A stretch of 64,000 nt of DNA from Hevea brasiliensis (Eukaryota; Streptophyta; Magnoliopsida; Malpighiales; Euphorbiaceae): assembly GCF_030052815.1 (NCBI RefSeq), contig NC_079493.1:59067191-59131190 (forward strand), read 5' to 3'. Under the pieces are notes generated by a model. That model did not search any database. It worked only from the letters and a program-made list of their open reading frames with translations, and had not been told where the DNA came from. The translations under genes were made by a program, and so were the position numbers. Positions 23,034-36,644 of the stretch are shown here, in pieces; position 1 is the stretch's first letter; the number at the start of each line of letters is the position of its first letter.

Positions 23034-26000
23034 TGTCACACCTTACCCCTCTGTAAGGCATAACATGATCCCGTAGTATACCTAATGAATTACCAACTCC
23101 GTCTACTGATAACCCATTAAATATACTACAAGGGATTTTAAAAACTTTTCTTACTTCTTTTACAGTGGTGAGCACTATTTACAGGTGTTAAAGACTTTGG
23201 TGAACTGAAGTGAAATAACTAACTCATTTGATTTATTTAGAATTTCTGTAAAATTTTTGGCAAAGTGCCCTCTGTATTTTGGATAAAACAGTTCTTGAAA
23301 AACTCGTAAAAGCACTTCTATAATTTTCCAAATCTCAACTTCAATACATTTCTCAACACAACAATTCATCAACTCAATTCCATAGAAATTTTTCAAAGTC
23401 TAAGATAAGGAAATATAATATAACTTTTACAATCCAAAACACTCATAATTAATTTACAACTTCAAGTACAATTTAATTTAATTTACAACTGCTCAAAACC
23501 AAATACAATATGTACATACAGTGTCATACATTACTGATTACAAAATGCAAAATCTTTGGTATACTCATAATACCAAGAAATCCTCATTGGATGTATATGC
23601 ACCTAGTCTGCCACGTCTGTCTCTCTACTGCGATAAAGAATAAAGCTATCATTTGAGACAATGTCTCGATGGTGCACAACATTAACCAAATACAATTTAA
23701 ATCACAATTCATAAATCATGTAAATAGTGGATACTTAAAATCATAATTAAATTCAAGACAATAATTGTCAACAAGAATTTAACTCCATTTCTCAATATCA
23801 CAATAATTTTCCATAAGTCAGATCAGTTTGAATTCAAAAGACGATATGTCAATGAGAGTTTAAATCCATTTCACAATCTCACAATACACATCAATAAATC
23901 ACACACTTAATCATGATCCATAATTCAATTCATCCCAAAAGCCGATGGCTAATGAGGTATTCAATTCATCCCAAAAGTCGATGACTAATGAGGAATAACA
24001 TGGCTAGCTAGCAAAAATATGAGTACTCATTCTATTCGTCCTCAACAGGCACACACCTCAACACTTCAGCCAGAGAGGGAATTCAATTCATCCCACTAGA
24101 CAAGCTAGAGAGGAATACAATCAATATACATGATAGCTGTGGTTTCAAACCATTTACAGTGCTTTTCAATCAATAAGTATCCATCAATGTCGTTCAAATA
24201 GTTTTTCACAGTTTCAAACCATTCACAATATTTTTCAATCAATAAGTGCCCATCAAACACATTTCCACAATTTAAAACAATGATATACAAATAGTCAATA
24301 TTTATTTCCATTGAAAATAATTCAAAAGAAACAGTTGTTGTGCACAAACCTCTGATATTTGTCTCCTGGTCTTGACTCGTATTTCTTTCCCTTTGTCTGA
24401 GTCCTTGTTAACTGAGAAACACAATTTGAAGTGTTTCAGTACCAAATTAAACTATCTCTATCGATGGGGTTTGGTAAATAATGCACTGAACTCAATTATT
24501 CGCTTAATCACCTAATATACCGACCCTCGATGCGTTTTAGGTAAATTAGGTTTTAGTGTCGTTAATATGTCACACTCGATAGGGTTTTAGGTTTGGTATG
24601 TTTTACCAAAGTCATTTCCTCGCTTAGTGCATTTTAATGCAAATTGCTGGATTCCGGAACACTGGTTTGACCTAACCGGACGATCTAGTTCCCTCGGTTT
24701 TCGGGTCTTGGTCGAAACTACAAACTTGTAGATCTAGGTCTTATTGCACGCGGTGCAAAATTTCAGGTCAATCCGAGTTAAGTAGACCAAGTTATGGTCA
24801 TTACACTATTGCTGGTCAAATGGTACCATTTTAGGTCAATTTTAGGTCAAAGTGGTCAATTCTGGTTCGGCCAGTTTTTGGACCCGAACTTGTGCAAGTT
24901 GTTTGACTTGCTTATGGTCATTTCTGGGCTTTGGTGTCTTCATAAGACTTGTAGGTATGGGTCTTAACTATTCTTGGTCAAAATTGCAGGTCAATTGGAC
25001 CTGGTTTGAGTGAGTTATGGCCTAAACACTCACTGCTGCCCAATTGGTCATTTTTCAGGTCCTAATTGCATCTAATCCGAATTGGTCAAATTTTTAGGTC
25101 ACCTTGCAAGCAGAATTTTGGCATGGTTTCTCAATGAAAGTTGGCAAATTTTGTGCCTAGTTTCACCTCAAATTGTCTCATACTAATTAAGGTTACACAT
25201 TCAAGGTTATAGGCCAAAATATACACTGCCCTTAATATGCATTACACATCCCAACTTCAAACACACACTTACCTTTGCAAGGTTTACTTCCATACCCTAC
25301 CAAACTGTTTTGGCACATTACCAACAACATTTTCTACATAACATTAGCATTATCTTGGGCAGATTCCAATCACCCTCAACACACCAAATATCATTCACAA
25401 TTACAATTTCTAGGTACCATTACAAACACACCTAAACATTTCAAACTTTACATACACTTTACAATGTAAATTGACATACATATCATCAATCCTTCTAGGT
25501 CAATATGCTGCCCACACTCCCTTCAATATACACCATTATTCAAGTGTCCACAAGCTGCCACAATTCATTCATCAACATCACATTGCCGTACCATATGCCA
25601 ATTCCCATCAAAGTGCATCATTCACCATATATACATGCATTAAATCACTAGGTTACTAAATCACCATGATTAACATTATTTCTCATCAATTATATACACA
25701 AATACCTCATCAAAAACGTGACCCATGGCTGTCCAAAATGGCAACAACAATAACCCTTCAAACTCAAAATTTTCCTTCACCAAACCAATACCCATAACAT
25801 GCATAAAAACTTTAACAAAGGATTTCTCAAAAATGCAAACTTACCTTTATTTGTAACTTGCTAAACCTTCACCAAACTTCTCAAATTGGGTGTCAATATC
25901 TTCCTTGTGATGTGTAGACAAAGTTTAATGAAGGAACTCAAGTGTTTGGAGTTGAAATGGAAGGAGGGATCAAGCTTGCATGAAAATGTCCATGGAGGTT

Positions 26001-26708
26001 TCTCTCGCTGCATTCACGGCTTGGATGGTAAATGAAGAAGATGAAGTGGCTGCTGGACATAGTGGACTTACATCAGCCCCATAATGTGTTTATTTTATTC
26101 CCTTAGTGGTCCACTTACTCTAATTAATTCATATTATAAGTTACTTTCACTTAATCCCACATTAAACCCTTAATTCTCACTATTTACTTTAGGTACCACC
26201 AATTTAATTTTTCATTTCATTTTCTAAGTGTAATATTATTTATTTTTAATGGAAATTTAGGTCAAAAGACAATTCGGGATGTCAAATGACCATAATGCCC
26301 TGCTCGTGGCTTTCCGATTTTTCTAAACACCGTATTTTGTCTGTTTTTCCGATTTCTCACTTTAATTTGTACTAATTATTTAAATTTTCATTGATCTTAC
26401 TAATGATAATTATTCTTCAATAAGGGTCTATTTATGTCAAAAAATATTTTCCAGTGTTACCAGCAGTCCATGGTTAGTCAACGGTCCACGCCGTGACCTC
26501 CCGGTGCGGTCACCCATCGCTAGGTTTCCCGGCTCACTTACTCGGTTACATTTCTTTGCTATGATTTTTTTTTTGTTTTTCTTTTCTTGTATTTTATTAT
26601 TTTATGTCTCCTCACTCATATTGAAGTACGGTTCTAGGCATCCTAGCTGTCCGGACAACACTGGTCACCGGAGCAGCAGAACGCACTACCGAACTTTGGG
26701 GTGTTACA
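23034..26708 (-). repeat. C 3' LTR
   Basis: Plus-strand ends are TGTCACACC and GGGTGTTACA. It is nearly identical to 31499-35172; differences cluster in the first 1.5 kb. It carries the conserved motif (CCGGACAACACTGGTCACCGG, 26651-26671), a donor-like AAAG/GTAAGT at 25844 on the minus strand, and hairpin-forming GAGAC/GTCTC near 23660. The purine tract (complement of ATTCTCTCCCCCTT) follows at 26709-26722. No gene is seen. Confidence 0.92.
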
Positions 26709-26755
26709 ATTCTCTCCCCCTTAAAATAAATTTCGTCTCGAAATTTTACCTGGCA

Positions 26756-28180
26756 TTAGTCTCTGAACAGCTGTGGGTGCTGTCTCCTCATATCCTCTTC
26801 ACGTTCCCAAGTAGCTTCCTGGCCTGAATGATGGTTCCACAGCACTTTAACCAGGTGTATCTGTTTGTTCCTCAGCTGTTTCACCTCATAAGCCAGAATT
26901 TTTATGGGTTCTTCCTCATATGAGAGGTCTGGATTTACTTCAATCTCTTCAACTGATAGTACATGAGATGGGTCTGATCTGTACCTCCTTAACATGGACA
27001 CATGGAAGACACTGTGTATCCTTGCTAGCTCTGGAGGTAATGCCAACCGATATGCCAGAGGACCCACTCTTTCCAGAACTTCATATGGTCCGATGAAACG
27101 AGGACTCAGTTTCCCCTTTCTGCCAAATCTCATAATCCTCTTCCAAGGAGAAACTTTGAGGAATACCTTATCACCCACTGCATACTCAATATCTCTTCTC
27201 TTCAGATCAACATAGGACTTCTGGCGGTCTGATGCAGCCTTGAGTCTATCTCTGATCAATCTGATCTTTTCCTCTGTCTGCTGGACAATTTCTGGCCCAA
27301 TCATCTTCCTTTCACCTACTTCATCCCAACATAAGGGAGTTCTACACTTTCTGCCATACAAAGCTTCATATGGAGGCATCCCTATGCTTGATTGGTAGCT
27401 GTTGTTATAAGCAAACTCAATCAAAGGCAAGTGTGTATCCCAACTACCTTCAAATTCAATCACACAAGCCCGTAGCATATCCTCCAATATCTGAATAACC
27501 CTCTCAGACTGGCCATCTGTCTGTGGGTGGAATGCTGTGCTGAAGTTCAATCTAGTTCCTAGGGCTCTCTGAAGACTACCCAGAATCTAGAAGTGAACCT
27601 AGGATCTCTATCGCACACAATTGATAATCGGCACTCCATGCAATTTTACAATCTCATATTTGTACAATCTCGCCAATCTTTCCAGGCTATAGTCCATCCG
27701 AACTGGCAAAAAGTGAGCAGACTTGGTCAATCTGTCAACTATAACCCATACTGCATCATGACTACTCTGTGTCCTTGGAAGTCCTGTAACAAAATCCATA
27801 GTTATCCCTTCCCATTTCCACTCTGGTACTGACAAAGGATGTAACAAACCAGCTGGAACTTGATGTTCTGCCTTTACTTGCTGACAAGTTAGGCATTTGG
27901 AAACGAATTCAGCTATATCTCTTTCATGCCCATCCACCAAGAATGCTCTTTCAGCCCCTCTGTACATTTTAGTTCCACCAGGGTGCATAGCAAATGGAGA
28001 CTCATGTGCTTCCTTCAAAATGGTTTGTCTCAATTCCACATCACTAGGAACGCACATTCTACCCTGATGTAGCAATAAACCATCATCTCTCACAGAGAAT
28101 TCAGGTTTCTTGCCCTGTTGGACTTCTTTCAGTAGCTTCTGATATTTTTCATCACTGCGCGCACCATTCCGACCGATCAA
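26756..28180 (-). pseudogene. C integrase and chromodomain
   Basis: The zinc-binding region ([27 protein letters not shown]) is complete for HHCC but the segment between is frame-damaged. The core has ITMDFVTGLPRTQ, then a frameshift around 27590-27610 before the second Asp. The rest is open: [13 protein letters not shown] with the Glu, GDKVFLKVSPWKRIMRFG, RFIGPYEVLERVG and the chromodomain (EEPIKILAYEVKQLRNKQ, EATWEREEDMRRQ), ending at 26756. The C-terminal 264 residues are the best-preserved integrase end in the window. Confidence 0.9.
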
Positions 28181-28245
28181 TCAACACCGGCCGTACATGC
28201 CATGCAACTACCGTCATCCCTCATCATCAACCTCTAAACCGCATG

Positions 28246-29560
28246 TCAGGCTTTCAATTCATATACCATGGACAAAGGAGAAACTCTGAGACTTGCCATA
28301 GTCTTGCGACTTAAGGCGTCAGCCACCACATTTGCTTTTCCTGGCTGATAGTCTATTAAGCAATCATAATCTTTAATGAGTTCTAGCCATCTCCTCTGCC
28401 TCAAATTCAATTCCTTCTGGGTACCTAAGTACTTCAAGCTCTTGTGATCTGTGAAGATGTAGCATTTCTCTCCATACAGATAGTGTCTCCAGATCTTCAG
28501 AGCAAAAACAATAGCTGCTAACTCCAGATCATGTGTTGGGTAGTTCCTCTCATGCGGTTTCAGCTGGCGTGATGCATAAGCAATGACATTCCGATCTTGC
28601 ATCAGTACACAGCCTAACCCATTGTGAGAAGCATCACTATAAACTGTGTATTCTTTACCCGGAGTAGGTAAAGTGAGAAGCTGAGCTTCGATTAAGCACC
28701 TCTTCAACTCATCAAAACTCGTTGACATTTATCACCCACTGAAATTTTACATCTTTCCGAAGCAGCTTGGTCAGTGGAGAAGATAACATAGAGAATCCCT
28801 TCACAAACCGACGGTAATATCCAGCTAAACCCAGAAAACTGCGAATTTCTGTGATGTTCCTGGGCGGTTTCCAATTAAGGATAGCTTCTACCTTACTGGA
28901 ATCTACCTTGATCCCTTCAGCTGACACAACATGTCCCAAAAAGGAGATTTCCTTCACCAAAATTCACATTTCGACAATTTGGCGTGCATACCGCTTTCTC
29001 CTTAAAATTTGCAGCACACTCCGCAGATGTCTATCATGCTCCTCTGCACTCCTCGAGTATATCAAAATGTCATCAATAAACACCACCACAAATTGATCAA
29101 GATAGGGTCTGAAGATAGTGTTCATCAGATCCATAAAAGCGGTGGAGCATTTGTCAACCCGAATGGCATTACTAGAAACTCATAGTGGCCATACCGAGTT
29201 CAAAGCGCTTTTGGAATACTCGCTCTTGCACCTTCAATCGATGATAACCGGATCGCAAATCAATTTTGGAGAATCTGCTGCACCCTTCAATCGATCGAAT
29301 GGATCATCAATGCGAGGCAATGGATATCTGCTTTATTGTCACCCTATTCAACCGCTGTATTCTATACATAGCGGAGAGTACCATCCTTCTTCTTAACAAA
29401 CAACACCGTGCTCCCAAGGTGACACACTAGGCGGATGAAGCCCTTTTCAAGTAATTCTTGTAATCAGATCTTCAACTCCTTCAACTCTGCTGGTGCCATT
29501 CTGTATGGCGTTATGGAGATTGGATCCACACCAGCGAACATTAATTTCAAATCGCACTTC
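28246..29560 (-). pseudogene. C reverse transcriptase and RNase H
   Basis: RNase H is open and complete for its acidic residues: [42 protein letters not shown] and [12 protein letters not shown]. Upstream, the RT thumb/connection ([33 protein letters not shown]) is read in a second frame. RT fingers and palm (28970-29560) are recognisable only in pieces because of dense one- or two-base changes, many where relatives have ACTG and C reads ATCG. Confidence 0.85.
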
Positions 29561-29599
29561 TCTTCGAGGTAATCACGGCAATTCATCGAGAAACACATC

Positions 29600-31313
29600 C
29601 GAAAGTCATGTATCGTAGGGATGTCCTTCAATGCCGACTCCCCACTTGGGTGTCTACCACATGTGCCAAGTATGCTTCACACTTTTCTCGATCATTTTTC
29701 CGCTAGTGCATTAAATGATGTTGGATGGCAATAGCTGCCTCTCCCCATGTATCACCACATCACTGCATCGAGGAGACCAAAAGTGACTGCTTTCGCCTAC
29801 ATCAATCATGGCATGATGCCTAGCTAACCAATCCATGCCCAAGATGATATCATAATCTCTCAAGGGCATTTCAATGAGATCAGACAGAAAGTGTGTCCTT
29901 GGATCACCAAAGGACAATCTCTATACATTCTATTAACCTCGACCTCCTGTCCTAGCGGACTTGTTACTAGCACCTCAAAGTCCATTTTTGTACATGGAAC
30001 AAAGAATGCAATCAATGATGCTAGCACTCACATAAGAATGGGTAGAACCGGATCAAATAACACAAACACATTACGTTAAAAGTTGAGAAGGTACCAGCCA
30101 CAACATCCGATGTCTCGCTCTTCTCTCTGCCTTATGGCATAGACTCGATCGAGCAATCGTCTTGTTCTCGACTGCTTTATCGTGCCTTGGCTGCTCACGG
30201 GTTACCTCTACCCCGCTCTACCTCGCTAGGTGGTTGTGAGCTTCGTGACAGTGGCTCGAATCGACCCTTCTGCAGAGTAGGAGGTGGTCCAACTCTGCGA
30301 CCATCGTGCGTCCTTGGCAAAGTGTCCTGCCTCCACAGTTATAACAGCTCCAATAGCCTTGTAGATTCCACCATGATTCTTTCCACAAGTTTCACATTGG
30401 CGGGAGGGTAGGAACTTCGGTACTCTAGCTTGGATAGGGAGGTCTCATCACGAATATCTTCCCTACCGCATTTCTTGCCACCTCCGCCATGTCCCCATAG
30501 TTCTTCCTCTTCCAAGATGACCACCGAACTCGATCTACCGATTTTCCTCTTTCTCTGTCTTCTCCGACTTCTTCTTCTCGGGAGCATCTCAAACTCAACT
30601 CTTTCCAACTCTAGGGCTTGAGAAACAAGTTCGGAGAAGTTAGTGTGTTTGAAGCCGAGTACTTGTACTCTAATCTGGGCTTCAAGCCGTTTCAAACCTC
30701 TTGCATCTCTCCTCTTGGTAGAGAGTAGACTCACCGCATAATGGCTAAGGCGGAAAATTCTCTTTCATACTCACCACCGATCCGCCCCTCTGTTTCAAAC
30801 TTAAGAATTCTTGTAGCTTCGGTCTACATAAGCATCGAGGATGTATTTACTCGAATTCCCGAGGAAGTCATTCCAGTCAAGATCGCAGTTCTACTGCATC
30901 GTGGGGAATGGTTTTCCACCATCATAAGCATCCCCTTGTAGTAAGGATACCGAGTATTCAAGTCCGAGCTCCTCTGTACAATGAAGTTTCTTGAACACCC
31001 TATCCATCCTCTCTAACCACTGCTCACTTCTAGAGGATCTATGTCCCCTTGAACTCAGAGCCCCATACTTCATCAATTTATCATACTGTCTCGTAGGAGA
31101 CTGTGGTTGTACCATGGGTGTCTGAATTGGGACTTGAGTAGGTGCATTACCAGCCCTTTGTTGGAATATTGCAGCCATCTCGCCGAGCGAATCGAGCAGA
31201 AATCTGCGATCTGCAGGGCTGGTGTCTTTGAACCACTAACATTTTGTAGGCACAGGGCATCCCCTTGCACCTCACCTCAATAGATCGACGATCGAACGAT
31301 CACCCTCTTCCAT
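29600..31313 (-). pseudogene. C gag and protease
   Basis: The likely start is ATG at 31311-31313 (MEEGD, matching the gag start of E). Downstream come QYDKLMKYGALS, SEQWLERMDRVFKKLHC and YSVSLLQGDAYD of the capsid-type gag domain, then FKHTNFSELVSQALELERV. Protease sequence is recognised near 29890-30060 through similarity to E (VIQGHTF-type region and [17 protein letters not shown] at about 29815-29870). No frame is open for more than about 130 codons. Confidence 0.8.
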
Positions 31314-31478
31314 ATTCAATGCGAGGATCTTAGCTTTCTGAACAATAACACAAGAATATTCACTCGTTAGTGCATATTTATATCAGTAATGTCTTGTATG
31401 TATCAAACAATGATATTGAGCGGTTGTACTATGCAAAAGAACATTCAAATAACAGTGAAAACGGAATTTAAAAACTTT

Positions 31479-31490
31479 GCTCTGATACCA
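31479..31490 (-). promoter_or_regulatory. C primer-binding site
   Basis: The minus strand reads TGGTATCAGAGC eight bases after the 5' LTR, complementary to the 3' end of initiator tRNA-Met and typical of Ty3/Gypsy plant elements. Confidence 0.9.
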
Positions 31491-31498
31491 CCAAAACA

Positions 31499-34400
31499 TG
31501 TCACACCTTACCCCTCTGTAAGGCATAACATGATCCCGTGGTATACCTAATGAATTACCAACTCCGTCTACTGATAACCCATTAAATACACTACAAGGGA
31601 TTTTAAAAACTTTTCTTACTTCTTTACATGGTGAGCACTATTTACAGTGTTAAAGACTTTGGTGAATCAAGTGAAATAACTAACTCATTTGATTTATTTA
31701 GAATTTCAGAAATTTTTGGCAAAGTGCCCTCTGTATTTTGGATAAAACAGTTCTTGAGAAAACTCAGTAAAGCACTTCTATAATTTTCCAAATCTCAACT
31801 TCAATACATTTCTCAACACAACAATTCATCAACTCAATTCCATAGAAATTTTTCAAAGTCTAAGATAAGGAAATATAATATAACTTTTACAATCCAAAAC
31901 ACTCATAATTAATTTACAACTTCAAGTACAATTTAATTTAATTTACAACTGCTCAAAACCAAATACAATATGTACATACAAAGGTCATACATTACAAGAT
32001 AAATGCAAAATACTTTGGTATACTCATAATACCAAGAAATCCCTCATTGGATGTATATGCAGCCTAGTCACGCTCTGTCTGTCTCTACTGCGATAAAGAA
32101 TAAAGCTATCACGAGACAATGTCTCGATGGTGCACAACATTAACCAAATACAATTTAAATCACAATTCATAAATCATGTAAATAGTGGATACTTAAAATC
32201 ATAATTAAATTCAAGACAATAATTGTCAACAAGAATTTAACTCCATTTCTCAATATCACAATAATTTTCCATAAGTCAGATCAGGTTTGAATTCAAAAGA
32301 CAGTATATGTCAATGAGAGTTTAAATCCATTTCACAATCTCACAATACACATCAATAAATCACACACAGCTTAATCATGATCCATAATTCAATTCATCCC
32401 AAAAGCCGATGGCTAATGAGGTATTCAATTCATCCCAAAAGTCGATGACTAATGAGGAATAACATGGCTAGCTAGCAAAAATATGAGTACTCATTCTATT
32501 CATCCTCAACAGGCACACACCTCAACACTTCAGCGGAGAGGGAATTCAATTCATCCCACTAGACAAGCTAGAGAGGAATACAATCAATATACATGATAGC
32601 TGTGGTTTCAAACCATTTACAGTGCTTTTCAATCAATAAGTATCCATCAATGTCGTTCAAATAGTTTTTCACAGTTTCAAACCATTCACAATATTTTTCA
32701 ATCAATAAGTGCCCATCAAACACATTTCCACAATTTAAAACAATGATATACAAATAGTCAATATTTATTTCCATTGAAAATAATTCAAAAGAAACAGTTG
32801 TTGTGCACAAACCTCTGATATTTGTCTCCTGGTCTTGACTCAAGATTTCTTTCCCTTTGTCTTGAGTCCTTGTTAATCGAGAAACACAATTTGAAGTGTT
32901 TCATACCAAATTAAACTTTCTCTATAGATGGGTTTTGGTAAATAATGCACTGAACTCAATTATTCGCTTAATCACCTAATATACCGACCCTCGATGCGTT
33001 TTAGGTAAATTAGGTTTTAGTGTCGTTAATATGTCACACTCGATAGGGCTTTAGGTTTGGTATGTTTTACCAAAGTCATTTCTCGCTTAGTGCATTTTAA
33101 TGCAAATTGTGGATTCCGAACACTGGTTTGACCTAACGGACGATCTAGTTCCTCGGTTTTCGGGTCTTGGTCGAAACTACAAACTTGTAGATCTAGGTCT
33201 TATTGCACGCGGTGCAAAATTTCAGGTCAATCCGAGTTAAGTAGACCAAGTTATGGTCATTACACTATTGCTGGTCAAATGGTACCATTTTAGGTCAATT
33301 TTAGGTCAAAGTGGTCAATTCTGGTTCGGCCAGTTTTGGACCCGAACTTGTGCAAGTTGTTTGACTTGTTTATGGTCATTTCTGGGCTTTGGTGTCTTCA
33401 TAAGACTTGTAGGTATGGGTCTTAACTATTCTTGGTCAAAATTTCAGGTCAATTGGACCTGGTTTGAGTGAGTTATGGCCTAAACACTCACTGCTGCCCA
33501 ATTGGTCATTTTTCAGGTCCTAATTGCATCTAATCCGAATTGGTCAAATTTTTAGGTCACCTTGCAAGCAGAATTTTGGCATGGTTTCTCAATGAAAGTT
33601 GGCACATTTTGTGCCTAGTTTCACCTCAAATTGGTCTCATACTAATTAAGGTTACACATTCAAGGTTATAGGCCAAAATATACACTGCCCTTAATATGCA
33701 TTACACATCCCAACTTCAAACACACACTTACCTTTGCAAGGTTTACTTCCATACCCTACCAAACTGTTTTGGCACATTACCAACAACATTTTCTACATAA
33801 CATTAGCATTATCTTGGGCAGATTCCAATCACCCTCAACACACCAAATATCATTCACAATTACAATTTCTAGGTACCATTACAAACACACCTAAACATTT
33901 CAAACTTTACATACACTTTACAATGTAAATTGACATACATATCATCAATCCTTCTAGGTCAATATGCTGCCCACACTCCCTTCAATATACACCATTATTC
34001 AAGTGTCCACAAGCTGCCACAATTCATTCATCAACATCACATTGCCGTACCATATGCCAATTCCCATCAAAGTGCATCATTCACCATATATACATGCATT
34101 AAATCACTAGGTTACTAAATCACCATGATTAACATTATTTCTCATCAATTATATACACAAATACCTCATCAAAAACGTGACCCATGGCTGTCCAAAATGG
34201 CAACAACAATAACCCTTCAAACTCAAAATTTTCCTTCACCAAACCAATACCCATAACATGCATAAAAACTTTAACAAAGGATTTCTCAAAAATGCAAACT
34301 TACCTTTATTTGTAACTTGCTAAACCTTCACCAAACTTCTCAAATTGGGTGTCAATATCTTCCTTGTGATGTGTAGACAAAGTTTAATGAAGGAACTCAA

Positions 34401-35172
34401 GTGTTTGGAGTTGAAATGGAAGGAGGGATCAAGCTTGCATGAAAATGTCCATGGAGTTTTCTCTCCCTTCATTCACGGCTTGGATGGTAAATGAAGAAGA
34501 TGAAGTGGCTGCTGGACATAGTGGACTTACATCAGCCCCATAATGTGTTTATTTTATTCCCTTAGTGGTCCACTTACTCTAATTAATTCATATTATAAGT
34601 TACTTTCACTTAATCCCACATTAAACCCTTAATTCTCACTATTTACTTTAGGTACCACCAATTTAATTTTTCATTTCATTTTCTAAGTGTAATATTATTT
34701 ATTTTTAATGGAAATTTAGGTCAAAAGACAATTCGGGATGTCAAATGACCATAATGCCCCTGTTCGGGTGGCTTTCCCGATTTTTCGGTAACACCGTATT
34801 TTGTCTGTTTTTCGATTTCTCACTTTTCTTTGTACTAATTATTTAATTTTTCTTTGATCTTTCTAATGATATTTATACTTCAATAAGGGTCTATTTATGT
34901 CCAAAAAATATTTTCCAGGGTTCCCCGCAGTCCAGGGTTAGTCAACGGTCCACGCCGTGACCTCCCGGTGCGGTCACCCATCGCTAGGTTTCCCGGCTCA
35001 CTTACTCGGTTACATTTCTTTGCTATGATTTTTTTTTTGTTTTTCTTTTCTTGTATTTTATTATTTTATGTCTCCTCGCTCATATTGAAGTACGGTTCTA
35101 GGCATCCTAGCTGTCCGGACAACACTAGTCACCGGAGCAGCAGAACGCACTACCGAACTTTGGGGTGTTACA
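31499..35172 (-). repeat. C 5' LTR
   Basis: The partner of 23034-26708. It has the same signals, including the conserved motif at about 35108-35144 and the donor-like GTAAGT at 34303 on the minus strand. A further donor-like GTAAGT lies near 33726. A pyrimidine-rich acceptor (TTATTGTTCAG) lies downstream at 31338, just before gag. No gene is seen in it. Confidence 0.92.
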
Positions 35173-35177
35173 AATTA

Positions 35178-36644
35178 CACTAACCTCTTGATGCACTGCA
35201 GCGTGTCTGCGCCTTTGAGATTCGTCTTCAGGACACCAGATGTTGTCCCTCTAGCTTGTCCACACCAAGAACACCTATGGCAGCCCTTGAACAGCTTCTA
35301 AAGCTTTGTCTATTAATTAGAAATTCAAGTTCTGGCTTTTAAGAGATTAGAGATGTAAACAGGACATTAGAAACAATTTCTAGTGTTCTTAATTCAAGAG
35401 ATTGATGGCTAATCTCTTTGAATTGATGAGAGATGAAGAAGAATAGATGAAAAGCCTCAAAGTGGCATGACAAATAGAGGAGTGGCTGCTGGTTATTATT
35501 ATTATTTTTTTTTATAATCAAACTTAAATAGCTAGGTTAACACATTAAACCCTTGCCACATGTCACCCTTTGATTAGCTCTAGGTTTAAGTGACCCAATC
35601 ACATTGTGCCAAGTGTCAAACTTATATTTAATCTTGATTTTAATCATCTTACATGATTAAAAAGACATTTGGCAAGCTTATGTGTAATCCCATGTGCCAC
35701 GTGTCACCATCTCATGTGCCACGTGTCACACTGTGAAATGACCAAAATGCCCCTGTGTCTTAATTTTGAGTTCTTAACCCAAAATAATTATTTTTCTTCT
35801 TCTAATTAATTTATATCAAATATAAATTAATTAATTAATCTCTATTAATTAATTTCTCATTAATTAAATTCATATTTAAACACTTTAAATATAAATTTAA
35901 TTTATACTACACATCCAATAATCTAGATTTGGTTTTAAGTCATGCTAGGGACTTTATAATTTAATTGCAAACCAAACCTATTTAATTAATCAATTAAACT
36001 CTTTAATTAATCAATTTAATCTTATTTAAATAGGTGATAACTTGTGTATGTGTGTGACTTACTAGGCGCATCACTAATTGGCAATGAGACATGATATCAA
36101 CTCTTAATATCATCAGAATTCTTTCTTACCATAAATGATTTCTCTAAATCATTTTATGAACCTCATAGACCATGGTTAACACCTAGCATAGCATGCCATG
36201 GCCACTCAATTAGTAATAAGGTTTACCTTAAAATAACCTATAATCATATGTTACCATGCACTAGAATCTCTCTATTACAAAATCCCAACTCAAGCTGGAG
36301 TCATGGTTTATGTCAAACACCATTTGCTATGAATATTATGTTCTCTTTTAATTCTAGTTCTTGATTAAAAGATTTTCTCAGTAGAAACTCTTTTCCGAAT
36401 AAATCTATCCGTCCTGGCCAGGAACTTGAAACATCTAGAACAATTAAATGAACATAGGATTTTATCTCTATTTACTTAGAGGAACAGATTCCATCTTGAT
36501 CAACACCTACCTCCATATATAATTAGTAGGAGCCAACACATGCCCATATACCCATACATAGTACAAGTATGAAAGCAGTATCAAACTTAAACTACCTATA
36601 TACAAGATAATTGTGCTATCTCAGGTTTAAAGATTATATGCACT
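35178..36644 (-). repeat. D 3' LTR, truncated and split (other part 22811-23033)
   Basis: It aligns with the 5' LTR from 38758 upward, with C inserted after the first 223 bp. Similarity stops at 36644, equivalent to 40439. The 429 bp at 40440-40868 of the 5' LTR, the LTR start, are therefore missing here. AAATGACCAAAATGCCCC occurs near 35738 and in the 5' LTR near 39534. Confidence 0.87.

Larger units (their letters stand above)
23034..35172 (-). mobile_element. Element C: young full-length Ty3/Gypsy chromovirus (12.1 kb)
   Basis: Two complete LTRs of almost equal length (3675 and 3674 bp) surround gag, protease, RT, RNase H, integrase and chromodomain. The flanks are GATTA (23029-23033) and AATTA (35173-35177), a five-base duplication with one mismatch; the uninterrupted target can be seen at about 38980 in the other D LTR. 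It is the innermost and youngest insertion. Its gag-pol half is damaged by many small indels, possibly partly technical. Confidence 0.93.

Noticed and set aside
24105..24347. 80-codon minus-strand frame with a repeated EKYCEWFET-like phrase, also at 32568-32843
   Set aside because: It is an internal short duplication within the C LTR (two copies of a CATTTACAGTG-like unit), not a protein repeat under selection as far as I can see.
25275..25659. Two 62-64 codon frames repeated identically at 33734-34118
   Set aside because: The repetition is simply the two LTRs of C; composition is low-complexity and no start or domain is convincing.
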